This document shows, in pieces, positions 51,673 to 60,437 of a stretch of DNA of 64,000 nt (within the stretch, counting starts at the first letter, position 1; every line of letters begins with the position of its first letter). Source of the DNA: Moheibacter lacus (GTDB taxonomy: Bacteria; Bacteroidota; Bacteroidia; Flavobacteriales; Weeksellaceae); NCBI RefSeq assembly GCF_014042165.1, contig NZ_JACDZE010000001.1, forward strand, positions 1,572,595 to 1,636,594. Reading direction: 5' to 3'. A model generated the notes under the pieces. The model did not search any database. It was given only the letters and a program-made list of their open reading frames with translations, and was not told where the DNA came from. A program made the position numbers and the translations under genes.

Positions 51673-52632
51673 GTGAAATTCTTCAAAACATTCACCAAAT
51701 GGCAATTCTGGGTAAGTATCCTTTTGATGGGAGTTGCTTGTTTTGGTTTGTATCATTTCATATTTAAAGTTTGGTTAAATACCTATACCAATCATGATGA
51801 GGAAATTGAAATCCCCGATTTATCCGTCATGAATATTCAAGAAGCGATGAAAACACTCGATAGTTTGGATTTAACTTATGAAATAGACAGTGTCAAATTT
51901 GATTCGGCCAAAGCGCCATTGGCAGTACTGGATTTTTATCCTCAAAAAGGTTTTAGAGTAAAAGAAGGTAGAAAAATCTTCATTAAATCCAATCCAAAAG
52001 GCTGGAGGTCAACTAGTTTGCCGGATATTATTGGAAAATCCAAACGTTTAGCTTTTACGCAATTAAAATTAGCCGGATTGGAGGTAGGCGATACGATTTA
52101 CGAGCCAGATATAGCCAAAGATGCAGTTCTGCGCGTGATGTTTCAAGGAAAACAAATCTCAAAAGATGCAGCATTGCCGAGGTTTACAAAAGTAGATTTG
52201 GTGCTGGGGAAAGGATTGGAATATGGAATCGATATGGCCAATTTAATCGGGATGACACTGGATCAAGGTCGCTCATCGATCGAAGCCAATCGTTTTGAAG
52301 TCGGTCGACTTAATGTAGATGGTATCGTATCAGACAGTGCTTTGCTTCGCATTTATTATCAATATCCACTTCCGGGAGACAATTATGACCAAGGACTTCC
52401 AGTAGATTTATGGGTTTCGGAAAAAGATCCGAAAGACTTACAATCCGTGGTAAGGGTGCTCGACAAACAGTACCGTAACTTTGAAAATGATTCCATTGCG
52501 GCGGCTCAATATGCAGATGATCTGAGGTTAAAAGAAAAATCAGTAGAGCAATCAACATCAGATGCCGGAACGCCTCAAGCTCCACCTGTAAAGGTAACTG
52601 AAGCACAACCCGAAGGAGTTGAAATAGATTGA
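51673..52632 (+). CDS. PASTA-domain membrane protein
   Basis: 319 residues starting with GTG (51673; no better ATG upstream). One N-terminal transmembrane helix (about 12-33) is followed by three PASTA-type repeats (about 45-105 DLSVMNIQEAMKTLDSLDL, 116-180 PDIIGKSKRLAFTQLKLAG, 190-255 ANLIGMTLDQGRSSIEANR), then a charged, Pro-rich tail. PASTA domains bind peptidoglycan stem peptides. There is no kinase domain, so this is not a PknB homologue. It lies 1 nt from the pseudouridine synthase and may help with cell-wall sensing next to ddl. Confidence 0.85.
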   Translation: MKFFKTFTKWQFWVSILLMGVACFGLYHFIFKVWLNTYTNHDEEIEIPDLSVMNIQEAMKTLDSLDLTYEIDSVKFDSAKAPLAVLDFYPQKGFRVKEGRKIFIKSNPKGWRSTSLPDIIGKSKRLAFTQLKLAGLEVGDTIYEPDIAKDAVLRVMFQGKQISKDAALPRFTKVDLVLGKGLEYGIDMANLIGMTLDQGRSSIEANRFEVGRLNVDGIVSDSALLRIYYQYPLPGDNYDQGLPVDLWVSEKDPKDLQSVVRVLDKQYRNFENDSIAAAQYADDLRLKEKSVEQSTSDAGTPQAPPVKVTEAQPEGVEID

Positions 52633-52633
52633 T

Positions 52634-53653
52634 ATGAGTGAAAATCAATTTGGGTTTGAACAATTTTCCATCAATGTCGAAAAAGGACAAAGTCCTTTGC
52701 GGATCGATAAGTATTTGATGAATTTTATCGAAGCTACCACCCGAAGCAAAATCCAAACCGCAGCCGACAACGGTCAAATTCTGGTCAACGGAATTCCCGT
52801 AAAATCCAATTATAAAGTAAAACCCGGTGACGAAATCAAGGTCATGCTGGAAGAACCGCCGAGAGTGGTTGATATCATCGCGGAAGATTTGCCGATCAAT
52901 ATCGTTTATGAAGACGATTCGGTAGTGGTCATCAACAAAGAACCCGGAATGGTCGTGCATCCCGGACATGGGAATTACAAAGGAACGCTCGTCAATGCTC
53001 TAAAATTTCATTTTGAGAACTTACCATCAATGTCAGCAGAATTGGAACGCCCCGGATTGGTGCATCGAATCGACAAAGATACAAGCGGACTTTTGGTCAT
53101 CGCTAAAACCGAACAAGCCATGCAAAGTTTGACTTCTCAATTCAAAGCCAGAACCACAGATCGGCTCTATGATGCATTGGTTTGGGGGAATTTGGAAGAA
53201 GAAAAAGGGACGATCGAAGGTCATATAGGACGACATTTAAAAGACCGAATGCAAATGGCTGTTTTTGAAGATGGAAGTCAAGGGAAACCGGCGATTACCC
53301 ATTTTAAAACGTTGGAAAAATTTCTCTATGTGACTTTTGTCGAATGTAAATTGGAAACTGGACGTACTCATCAGATCCGTGCGCATTTCAAACACATCGG
53401 TCATCCGCTTTTTAATGATGATCGCTATGGCGGAAACCAAATCCTGAAAGGAACGACTTTTACCAAATACAAACAATTCGTAGAAAATTGTTTTCAAATC
53501 TGTCCAAGACAAGCACTTCACGCCAAAACCTTAGGATTTGATCATCCGGTTACAGGTGAACGCATGTTTTTTGAAGCACCGATGCCGGAAGATATGGTAC
53601 AGCTTTTTGAAAAGTGGCGGAATTATACACAGTTTTCAAGAGAAGAAATTTGA
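52634..53653 (+). CDS. rluD: Ribosomal large-subunit pseudouridine synthase, RluD type
   Basis: 339 residues. An N-terminal S4 RNA-binding domain (about 16-75: RIDKYLMNFIEATTRSKIQTAADNG) precedes a RluA-family synthase domain with catalytic Asp147 in HRIDKDTSG and GRTHQIRAHFKHIGHPLF. It isomerises uridines in 23S rRNA (in RluD at the decoding-linked helix 69). RluC and RluD types are hard to separate by eye; context with the cell-wall genes is usual in Bacteroidota. The DUF6438 gene starts 29 nt after its stop. Confidence 0.92.
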   Translation: MSENQFGFEQFSINVEKGQSPLRIDKYLMNFIEATTRSKIQTAADNGQILVNGIPVKSNYKVKPGDEIKVMLEEPPRVVDIIAEDLPINIVYEDDSVVVINKEPGMVVHPGHGNYKGTLVNALKFHFENLPSMSAELERPGLVHRIDKDTSGLLVIAKTEQAMQSLTSQFKARTTDRLYDALVWGNLEEEKGTIEGHIGRHLKDRMQMAVFEDGSQGKPAITHFKTLEKFLYVTFVECKLETGRTHQIRAHFKHIGHPLFNDDRYGGNQILKGTTFTKYKQFVENCFQICPRQALHAKTLGFDHPVTGERMFFEAPMPEDMVQLFEKWRNYTQFSREEI

Positions 53654-53681
53654 TTTTATTACTTTTAAAGAAAACTTCAAA

Positions 53682-54653
53682 ATGAGAATTCTGATTATTC
53701 TATTCATTTTCACTTTATTTAGTTGCGGAAAAAAGGAAAAAATTGCTTCAAAAACAAATTCCAAAATCTTTGAATTTCAACCAAAAATTCTTACCAAAAT
53801 CGATAGTATTCAATCAGAGAAAGACGCAGAACATTTGATCAATAGTTTGATTAAAGATAAAGATAGAAATTTTGTTGTTAAAAAGTATTCTGATTATAAA
53901 AATGATGTTATTTATAACTATGAGATACCTCAAAAAATTGCCGATTCTTTGGGGATTGATAAATCCTTTTACAAGGCGGATTTTGATGGAAATCAATTGA
54001 CGGATCTGTTGGTAATAGGTGAGTACTATGATTTTAGTATTTATGTAGTTATGAGTTTTGAAAATGACTTATTGGAATTGAAAAAATTAACCCAAGATTA
54101 TAATGCTTTTGTTTTTCCTAGATTAAAAAATCATTCAATTATTGAATTATATGGAGGCTTTAATAATGATGAGAAATTGGACAAGAAATTATTGACTTAT
54201 AAATTCAATGATTTTGTCGAATTGAATGAAAATCGGATTGAACATCAAATTACTCAAATCGAATTTGAAACGAGTGGTTGTTTTGGTACTTGTCCAGTTT
54301 TTAAACTTACACTTCTTCAAAATAAAAAATCAGAATTTAAAGCACTTGCCTATAATTTTAATGATGAATTGAGGATAAACTCCAACGATGAAGAAGGAAA
54401 TTTCCTAACAATTTTAAGACAAGAAAATTGGAATGAATTAATTGATATCCTAAATTATATAGACTTTGAAAATCTGGAAGAAAACTATGCGGTTAATTGG
54501 ACTGATGACCAAACAGCGATTTTGAAAATTCATTATGACAACGGAAAAATCAAAGAAATTCGAGATTATGGTTTAATCGGAACTTATGGTTTATCAATTT
54601 TATACGATAAACTTTATGAAATCAGGAAGAATCAAGATTGGAAGAAATTATAA
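53682..54653 (+). CDS. DUF6438-type lipoprotein of unknown function
   Basis: 323 residues from the ATG at 53682, which starts the lipoprotein signal MRILIILFIFTLFSC (Cys15). The frame open to 53538 runs inside the pseudouridine synthase gene and is rejected. The C-terminal domain has the SGCFGTCPVFKLTL signature, with two cysteines five apart that may bind or oxidise. The N-terminal half contains YKADFDGNQLTDLLVIG, a repeat-like acidic strand motif. Codons are AT-rich. Function unknown. It sits between the synthase and ileS. Confidence 0.7.
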   Translation: MRILIILFIFTLFSCGKKEKIASKTNSKIFEFQPKILTKIDSIQSEKDAEHLINSLIKDKDRNFVVKKYSDYKNDVIYNYEIPQKIADSLGIDKSFYKADFDGNQLTDLLVIGEYYDFSIYVVMSFENDLLELKKLTQDYNAFVFPRLKNHSIIELYGGFNNDEKLDKKLLTYKFNDFVELNENRIEHQITQIEFETSGCFGTCPVFKLTLLQNKKSEFKALAYNFNDELRINSNDEEGNFLTILRQENWNELIDILNYIDFENLEENYAVNWTDDQTAILKIHYDNGKIKEIRDYGLIGTYGLSILYDKLYEIRKNQDWKKL

Positions 54654-54706
54654 GAAGAATCAATCGCTTTTTCCCAATTTATTCAACACAATTCTTTGAA
54701 TTTTTG

Positions 54707-54714
54707 TACATTCG
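54707..54714 (+). promoter_or_regulatory. Candidate -7 element for ileS
   Basis: TACATTCG followed by CA matches TAnnTTTG with one mismatch, 35 nt before the ileS ATG. The same TAnnTT(T/C)GC form appears before DUF2723 and DUF3817. Confidence 0.3.
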
Positions 54715-54749
54715 CAAACCTTTAAAAATTAAGGTTGTAAGATTGATCT

Positions 54750-57700
54750 ATGAGCAAGAATTTCAAAGAATACAAACAGTTAGATTTAGTACAAATTGCC
54801 GAAGACGTTCTCCAAGATTGGAACCAAAACCAAATCTTTGAAAAAAGTGTTTCCACGCGCGAAGGTCAGGAAAACTTTGTGTTTTATGAAGGGCCACCTT
54901 CCGCAAATGGAATGCCCGGGATTCACCACGTCATGGCGAGAGCGATCAAAGATATTTTTTGTCGTTACCAAACGCTGAAAGGAAAACAAGTTCACCGTAA
55001 AGCCGGTTGGGATACGCATGGGCTTCCAATCGAGTTAGGCGTGGAAAAAGAATTGGGCATAACCAAAGAAGACATCGGGAAGAAAATTTCGGTAGAAGAT
55101 TATAACAAAGCCTGTCGGGAAGCGGTCATGCGCTATACAGATGTTTGGAATGATTTGACGCAAAAAATGGGTTATTGGGTCGATTTACAAGATCCCTATA
55201 TCACTTACGAACCCAAATACATGGAGTCGGTTTGGTGGTTGTTGAAACAGATTTACGACAAAGGTTTGATTTACAAAGGCTATACGATTCAACCTTATTC
55301 GCCAAAAGCCGGGACTGGGCTTTCTTCTCACGAATTGAACCAACCTGGAACTTATCGGGATGTGACCGATACGACCATAGTTGCCCAATTCAAAGCCGAT
55401 AAAGAAACTTCTGATTTCTTGAAAGGAATCGATGGTGATGTTTATTTTCTGGCTTGGACGACCACTCCTTGGACTTTGCCTTCCAACACCGCTTTGACCG
55501 TCGGACCGAAAATCGAATATGTATTGGTCGAAACATTTAACCAATACACCTTTCGTCCACAGAAAGTGATTTTAGGAAAACCTTTATTGAATTCGGTTTT
55601 TGGGAAAAATTATGTTGAATCCAATGAATCTTCCGATTTTGAGAATTTCAAAGAAGGAGACAAAAAATTCCCTTATAGAATCTTGGAAACTTTCAAAGGA
55701 TCCGATTTGGTCGGAATCAAATACGAACAACTTTTGCCATGGGCAACTCCTTTTGAAGATGCGGATAAAGCTTTTCAAGTGATTTCGGGTGATTTCGTTA
55801 CAACAGAAGATGGAACCGGAATCGTACACACGGCACCGACTTTTGGAGCAGATGATGCCAAAGTTGCCAAAGAACACGGCGTTCCACCGATGTTGGTTTT
55901 GGATGAAAATGGAAACCCAGTTCCGCTTGTCAATTTGCAAGGGAAATTCATTGATCAACTACCGGAAGGTTACGGTGGGAAATATGTGAAGAACGAATAT
56001 TACAATGATGGCGAAGCGCCGGAAAAATCGGTAGATGTTGAAATCGCTATTCAACTAAAAGAAGAAAACAAGGCTTTTAAAGTCGAAAAATACAAACACA
56101 ATTATCCGCATTGTTGGCGGACGGACAAACCAATTTTATATTATCCACTCGATTCTTGGTTCATCAAAATCACTTCCGTTCGGGAACGAATGGCAGAATT
56201 GAACAAAACCATCAACTGGAAACCAAAAGCGACGGGAGAAGGACGATTTGGGAATTGGTTGGAAAATGCAAACGATTGGAATTTGTCTCGATCAAGATAT
56301 TGGGGAATTCCTTTGCCGATTTGGCGTTCAGAAGATAAATCGGAAGAAATCATCATCGGTTCGGTAGAAGAATTGATGCATGAAATCCAAAAATCAATCG
56401 ATGTAGGCTTCATGACTTCCAACCCTTTTGAAGGATTTGAAGTTGGGAATATGTCGGAAGAGAATTATGCAAAAATTGACCTGCATAAAAATATCGTCGA
56501 CGAAATCATTTTGGTTTCTGATTCCGGCAAAGCGATGAAAAGAGAGTCGGATTTGATCGATGTTTGGTTTGATTCAGGATCGATGCCTTACAGTCAATTT
56601 CATTACCCTTTCGAAAATAAAGATTGGATTGAAAATGGTGGGGCTTTCCCGGCTGATTTCATCGCTGAAGGTGTGGACCAAACCCGCGGATGGTTCTATA
56701 CTTTGCATGCGATCGGAACTTTGGTTTTTGATAGTGTGGCGTATAAAAATGTGGTTTCCAATGGATTGGTGCTCGATAAAAATGGTCAGAAAATGTCCAA
56801 ACGACTCGGTAATGCGGTAGATCCTTTTGAAACTTTGGCGGTTTACGGGCCGGATGCGACGCGTTGGTACATGATTTCCAATGCGCAACCTTGGGAAAAT
56901 TTGAAATTTGATATTGCAGGAGTGGATGAAGTTCGTCGTAAATTTTTCGGAACGCTTTACAACACTTATTCGTTCTTTGCGCTTTATGCCAATGTGGACG
57001 GATTTAAGTATGCAGAAACAGAAATTCCGGTAGCAGAAAGAACGGAATTAGACCGATGGATTTTGTCGGAATTGAATTCACTGATCAAAAAAGTAGATGA
57101 ATTTTATACCGATTATGAACCAACTCGTGCGGCGAGAGCGATACAAGAATTTGTCATCGACAATTTGAGCAATTGGCATGTGCGTTTGAGTAGAAGACGT
57201 TTCTGGAAAGGCGAATATGAAAAAGACAAAATTTCTGCTTACCAAACTTTGTATACTGTTTTGGAAAATGTAGCGATTTTAATCGCACCGATTGCGCCGT
57301 TTTTTGCGGAAAAATTGTACAAAGATTTAAATGAAGCCACCGGGAAAAATGATTTTGAATCCGTTCATTTGGCTTATTTCCCTAAGGCTGATGTATCCAT
57401 GATCAACAATGAGTTGGAAGCGAGAACGCATTTGGCGCAATTGGCGACTACGATGATTTTGTCGCTAAGAAAAGGAGCGGACATCAAAGTGCGTCAGCCT
57501 TTGCAGAAAGTGATCATTCCGGTTTTGGATGAAACGATGAAGAGCCGTTTGGAATCGGTTTCCGAATTGTTGAAACAAGAGGTGAATGTGAAAGAAATCC
57601 AGTTGTTGACCAACGAAGAAGCTTCGCATTTGTTGGTGAAAAGCATCAAACCGAATTTCAAGACTTTAGGGCCGAAATACGGAAAGGATATGAAAGCGAT

Positions 57701-58157
57701 TTCGCAAGCGACAGCAGGATTGAAAAACGAAGACATCCTTGAATTGGAGAAAAATGGAAAAATCCAATTGAACATAGGAGCTTCTACTTTGGAATTAGAA
57801 TTAGAAGACTTTGAAATTTCGACTTCAGATATTCCGGGCTGGACGGTTGCTTCGAATTCAAATCTGACGGTAGCGCTTGATATTCAGTTAAATGAAGATT
57901 TGATTTCTGAGGGGATTGCAAGAGAATTGGTCAACCGAATTCAGAATTTACGTAAGGACACCGGTTTGGAGCTGACAGATCGCATCAAATTGGTTGTTAA
58001 AAAAGAGGATAAATTAGAAAATGCAATAATTCAAAATAAAGATTATATTTGCTCGGAAACCCTGACCGATGAGTTGGAAATTGCAGCTGAAATACAGGGT
58101 GGAACGCAGATAGAAATAGATGATTTAGTAACGGAAATTTCGATTTCAAAAACGTAA
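54750..58157 (+). CDS. ileS: Isoleucyl-tRNA synthetase (IleRS2-type)
   Basis: 1135 residues. The class I signature near the start is GPPSANGMPGIHH: residues 57-60 read GIHH instead of HIGH. KMSKR is at 681-685. The editing (CP1) domain lies in between, with the post-transfer editing region near 240-260 (WTTTPWTLPSNTALTVG) and near 350 (VTTEDGTGIVHTAPTFG). The anticodon-binding and C-terminal junction domains follow. The long C-terminus without zinc-finger Cys is of the eukaryote-like IleRS2 type, often less sensitive to mupirocin. It attaches Ile to tRNA-Ile. The dksA-like gene follows 4 nt later. Confidence 0.97.
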   Translation: MSKNFKEYKQLDLVQIAEDVLQDWNQNQIFEKSVSTREGQENFVFYEGPPSANGMPGIHHVMARAIKDIFCRYQTLKGKQVHRKAGWDTHGLPIELGVEKELGITKEDIGKKISVEDYNKACREAVMRYTDVWNDLTQKMGYWVDLQDPYITYEPKYMESVWWLLKQIYDKGLIYKGYTIQPYSPKAGTGLSSHELNQPGTYRDVTDTTIVAQFKADKETSDFLKGIDGDVYFLAWTTTPWTLPSNTALTVGPKIEYVLVETFNQYTFRPQKVILGKPLLNSVFGKNYVESNESSDFENFKEGDKKFPYRILETFKGSDLVGIKYEQLLPWATPFEDADKAFQVISGDFVTTEDGTGIVHTAPTFGADDAKVAKEHGVPPMLVLDENGNPVPLVNLQGKFIDQLPEGYGGKYVKNEYYNDGEAPEKSVDVEIAIQLKEENKAFKVEKYKHNYPHCWRTDKPILYYPLDSWFIKITSVRERMAELNKTINWKPKATGEGRFGNWLENANDWNLSRSRYWGIPLPIWRSEDKSEEIIIGSVEELMHEIQKSIDVGFMTSNPFEGFEVGNMSEENYAKIDLHKNIVDEIILVSDSGKAMKRESDLIDVWFDSGSMPYSQFHYPFENKDWIENGGAFPADFIAEGVDQTRGWFYTLHAIGTLVFDSVAYKNVVSNGLVLDKNGQKMSKRLGNAVDPFETLAVYGPDATRWYMISNAQPWENLKFDIAGVDEVRRKFFGTLYNTYSFFALYANVDGFKYAETEIPVAERTELDRWILSELNSLIKKVDEFYTDYEPTRAARAIQEFVIDNLSNWHVRLSRRRFWKGEYEKDKISAYQTLYTVLENVAILIAPIAPFFAEKLYKDLNEATGKNDFESVHLAYFPKADVSMINNELEARTHLAQLATTMILSLRKGADIKVRQPLQKVIIPVLDETMKSRLESVSELLKQEVNVKEIQLLTNEEASHLLVKSIKPNFKTLGPKYGKDMKAISQATAGLKNEDILELEKNGKIQLNIGASTLELELEDFEISTSDIPGWTVASNSNLTVALDIQLNEDLISEGIARELVNRIQNLRKDTGLELTDRIKLVVKKEDKLENAIIQNKDYICSETLTDELEIAAEIQGGTQIEIDDLVTEISISKT

Positions 58158-58161
58158 AGCT

Positions 58162-58542
58162 ATGACAGAAGAAAAAACAAGATATTCTGATGCGGAATTA
58201 AAAGAATTTCGTGATATCATTCAAGATAAATTGGATAAAGCAGAGCGCGATTATGAATTGATCAAAGAAACTTTTATGAATGGTTTGGATAACGGGACCG
58301 ATGATACATCGCCGACTTTCAAAGCGTTTGAGGAAGGTTCTGAAACGATGAGCAAAGAGCAAAACGCTCAGTTAGCAGCTCGTCAGGAGAAATTCATCCG
58401 CGATTTAAAAAATGCTTTGGTCCGCATCGAAAACAAAACCTACGGCATTTGTCGTGTGACCGGAAAATTGATCAACAAAGAACGATTGAAACTGGTTCCG
58501 CATGCAACTTTAAGCATAGAAGCCAAAAATATGCAACGTTAA
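58162..58542 (+). CDS. TraR/DksA-family transcription factor
   Basis: A 126-residue coiled-coil protein of the DksA type, which binds RNA polymerase through its secondary channel and mediates ppGpp effects. The helical part (13-70) is followed by KTYGICRVTGKLINKERL near 99-115, where the usual four zinc Cys are reduced to one (Cys103). Such Cys-poor members are common in Bacteroidota. The sequence is short and acidic as in the family. It lies in the ileS-lspA operon. Confidence 0.85.
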   Translation: MTEEKTRYSDAELKEFRDIIQDKLDKAERDYELIKETFMNGLDNGTDDTSPTFKAFEEGSETMSKEQNAQLAARQEKFIRDLKNALVRIENKTYGICRVTGKLINKERLKLVPHATLSIEAKNMQR

Positions 58543-58551
58543 TCCGGAGGT

Positions 58552-59157
58552 TTGAAGAAAGTAGGCATCATTGTGCTGGTCGTGTTGATGATCGACCAGC
58601 TTTTAAAATTTTACATCAAAACAAATTTCCATCTCGGCGAAGGAGTGGAGGTTTTTCCATGGTTTCAATTGAAATTTGTGGAAAATCCGGGAATGGCGTA
58701 TGGCGCTGAGTTTGGTGGACTGACCGGGAAAATTGTTTTGTCGATATTGAGAATTTTGCTGATCGGCGGAATCGGTTGGTTCATCTGGAAAAACATCAAA
58801 CTTCGCAACAACAATTATTTCAAAATCGGAATGGCATTGGTTTTTGCCGGAGCGATTGGGAATCTCATCGACGGACTTTTTTACGGGATGATTTTCGATA
58901 CGGGAATGACTTGGAACGAACAAATGGCTGCTTGGGATGGTTATGCCGGAATTTCAAAAGCCGATTTCTCAGGTTATTCAGGATTTCTTCAGGGAAGTGT
59001 AGTCGACATGTTTTATTTTCCGCTTTTTGACTGGCCGGAATGGGTTCCAATTGTAGGCGGAAAAGAATTTTTCTCTTATATTTTCAATGTGGCAGATGCT
59101 TCTATTACGGTTGGAGGAGCCATTGTGATATTATTTCGAAATAAAGTGTTCAATTAA
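58552..59157 (+). CDS. lspA: Lipoprotein signal peptidase
   Basis: 201 residues with four transmembrane helices. It cleaves the signal peptides of prolipoproteins and so is needed for the many lipoproteins here. Motifs: IDQLLKFYI (Asp15), ENPGMAYG, GAIGNLIDGLFYG, SVVDMFYFP, FNVADASITVGG. The catalytic aspartates are in the last two. It starts with TTG at 58552; GGAGG is only 1 nt upstream, too close to work as a Shine-Dalgarno, and no other in-frame start keeps the first helix whole. A strong terminator follows at 59178. Confidence 0.93.
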   Translation: MKKVGIIVLVVLMIDQLLKFYIKTNFHLGEGVEVFPWFQLKFVENPGMAYGAEFGGLTGKIVLSILRILLIGGIGWFIWKNIKLRNNNYFKIGMALVFAGAIGNLIDGLFYGMIFDTGMTWNEQMAAWDGYAGISKADFSGYSGFLQGSVVDMFYFPLFDWPEWVPIVGGKEFFSYIFNVADASITVGGAIVILFRNKVFN

Positions 59158-59177
59158 ATTATTGGAACAATATATTT

Positions 59178-59214
59178 AAACCTCGAAGGAATTCAATCCC
59201 TTCGAGGTTTTTTT
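59178..59214 (+). terminator. Intrinsic terminator after lspA
   Basis: A 12-bp stem (59178-59189 against 59199-59210) with a 9-nt loop and a run of seven T. Confidence 0.9.
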
Positions 59215-59251
59215 CTGCCAATTCCTTATTTTTGGGTTCAATTATTCGACC

Positions 59252-60436
59252 ATGTCCCATCACCAACTTCGTAAGGAAAAGAACTGTTTGAACTGTGGAG
59301 AAACTGTTGAACAACGTTTCTGCCCCAAATGTGGACAGGAAAATTCTATCAATCGGCCTTCTTTTCATTATTTATTTACTCATTTTGCGGAAGATTTTGT
59401 ACACTATGACAGCGGATTTTGGAAAACGATGAAAACTTTGTTTTTCCGTCCCGGGAAAATCATCAGAGACTATCTCGATGGAAAACGGAAAACCTATATG
59501 CCGCCTGTGAAACTCTATATTTTTGTGAGTTTTGCTGCTTTTTTTCTTCCCTATTTATTGCCCGATTTCGAACATGAAAATACGGAGAATTATATTCAAA
59601 ATGCCATTACACAAGAGGATGAATTTGAAGGAATTGAAGTGAAAACGGGTGTTTTTGCAAAATCTGTCAAAGAATTGGATTCCATCCAAAATAGTTTGCC
59701 TCCCAATCAAAAAATTCCCGAACTCGAATACGATATTTTTAAAGGAACTTTGGCAGGAATTGGCCTAAATGAAAATCAGACAGATTCAGTTGCTGTTCTT
59801 GTCGGAAAAAGTGTGGATGACCGTTTGTTTTCAAAAAACGGAATCAACATAGGTCCTTATAAAAACGTTCGGACGGTAGAGCAGCTTGATTCTATCGATA
59901 ATAACTTGTCCGAAAAAAACAAACCGGGATGGGCTTCTAAAAAATTGATGAGGAAAATAGTAGAAATCCGTCATCGTCATTATGAAGAAAATGAAAATTT
60001 ATGGAAAAAAGGATGGGAAACCTTTGTTCAAAATCTGCCCAAAGCATTATTTTTCTATCTGCCGATTTTTGCTTTTTTACTTTGGTTGATACACGGCAAA
60101 AAGAAATGGTTGTATTATGATCACGGTGTTTTTACGTTGTATTATTTTTCATTTTTACTCTTCTTGATTACTTTGAATATAATTTTGGATTGGATATTTG
60201 GAGGAATTTCAATGCTAATTCCTTCATGGTCGGTTTTCTTTGACTTTATAATCATTTCGTTGTTTGTTATTTCAGCTATCTATTCTTTCTTCTATTTTTT
60301 CAGAGCACACAGTAAAGTATATCTGGAAAACAAGGCAGTTTCAAGAATGAAAGGATTTGTATTGTTTGGGATGAATTTTTTCTTATTTATTATGGTCCTG
60401 ATGATTTATTCTTTGATAACTTTTTTGATTGTTTGA
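59252..60436 (+). CDS. DUF3667 membrane protein with zinc ribbon
   Basis: 394 residues. The N-terminus has a Cys4 zinc ribbon (CLNC..CPKC, about 12-32), followed by the conserved VHYDSGFWKTMKTLFFRPGKIIRDYL and KTYMPPVKLYIFVSF motifs of DUF3667. Hydrophobic segments at about 87-104, 263-280, 290-315 and 335-390 form the membrane part. The function is unknown for the whole family. The M48 peptidase gene starts 1 nt after its stop, so they are one operon. Confidence 0.85.
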   Translation: MSHHQLRKEKNCLNCGETVEQRFCPKCGQENSINRPSFHYLFTHFAEDFVHYDSGFWKTMKTLFFRPGKIIRDYLDGKRKTYMPPVKLYIFVSFAAFFLPYLLPDFEHENTENYIQNAITQEDEFEGIEVKTGVFAKSVKELDSIQNSLPPNQKIPELEYDIFKGTLAGIGLNENQTDSVAVLVGKSVDDRLFSKNGINIGPYKNVRTVEQLDSIDNNLSEKNKPGWASKKLMRKIVEIRHRHYEENENLWKKGWETFVQNLPKALFFYLPIFAFLLWLIHGKKKWLYYDHGVFTLYYFSFLLFLITLNIILDWIFGGISMLIPSWSVFFDFIIISLFVISAIYSFFYFFRAHSKVYLENKAVSRMKGFVLFGMNFFLFIMVLMIYSLITFLIV

Positions 60437-60437
60437 T

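Noticed and set aside
53538-53681. Upstream extension of the DUF6438 lipoprotein within the pseudouridine synthase gene
   Set aside because: It is out of phase with a well-conserved coding region, and the lipoprotein signal begins at 53682.
58544-58554. Strong Shine-Dalgarno driving lspA
   Set aside because: GGAGG is only 1 nt before the TTG. Spacing is too short, and this phylum seldom uses it.
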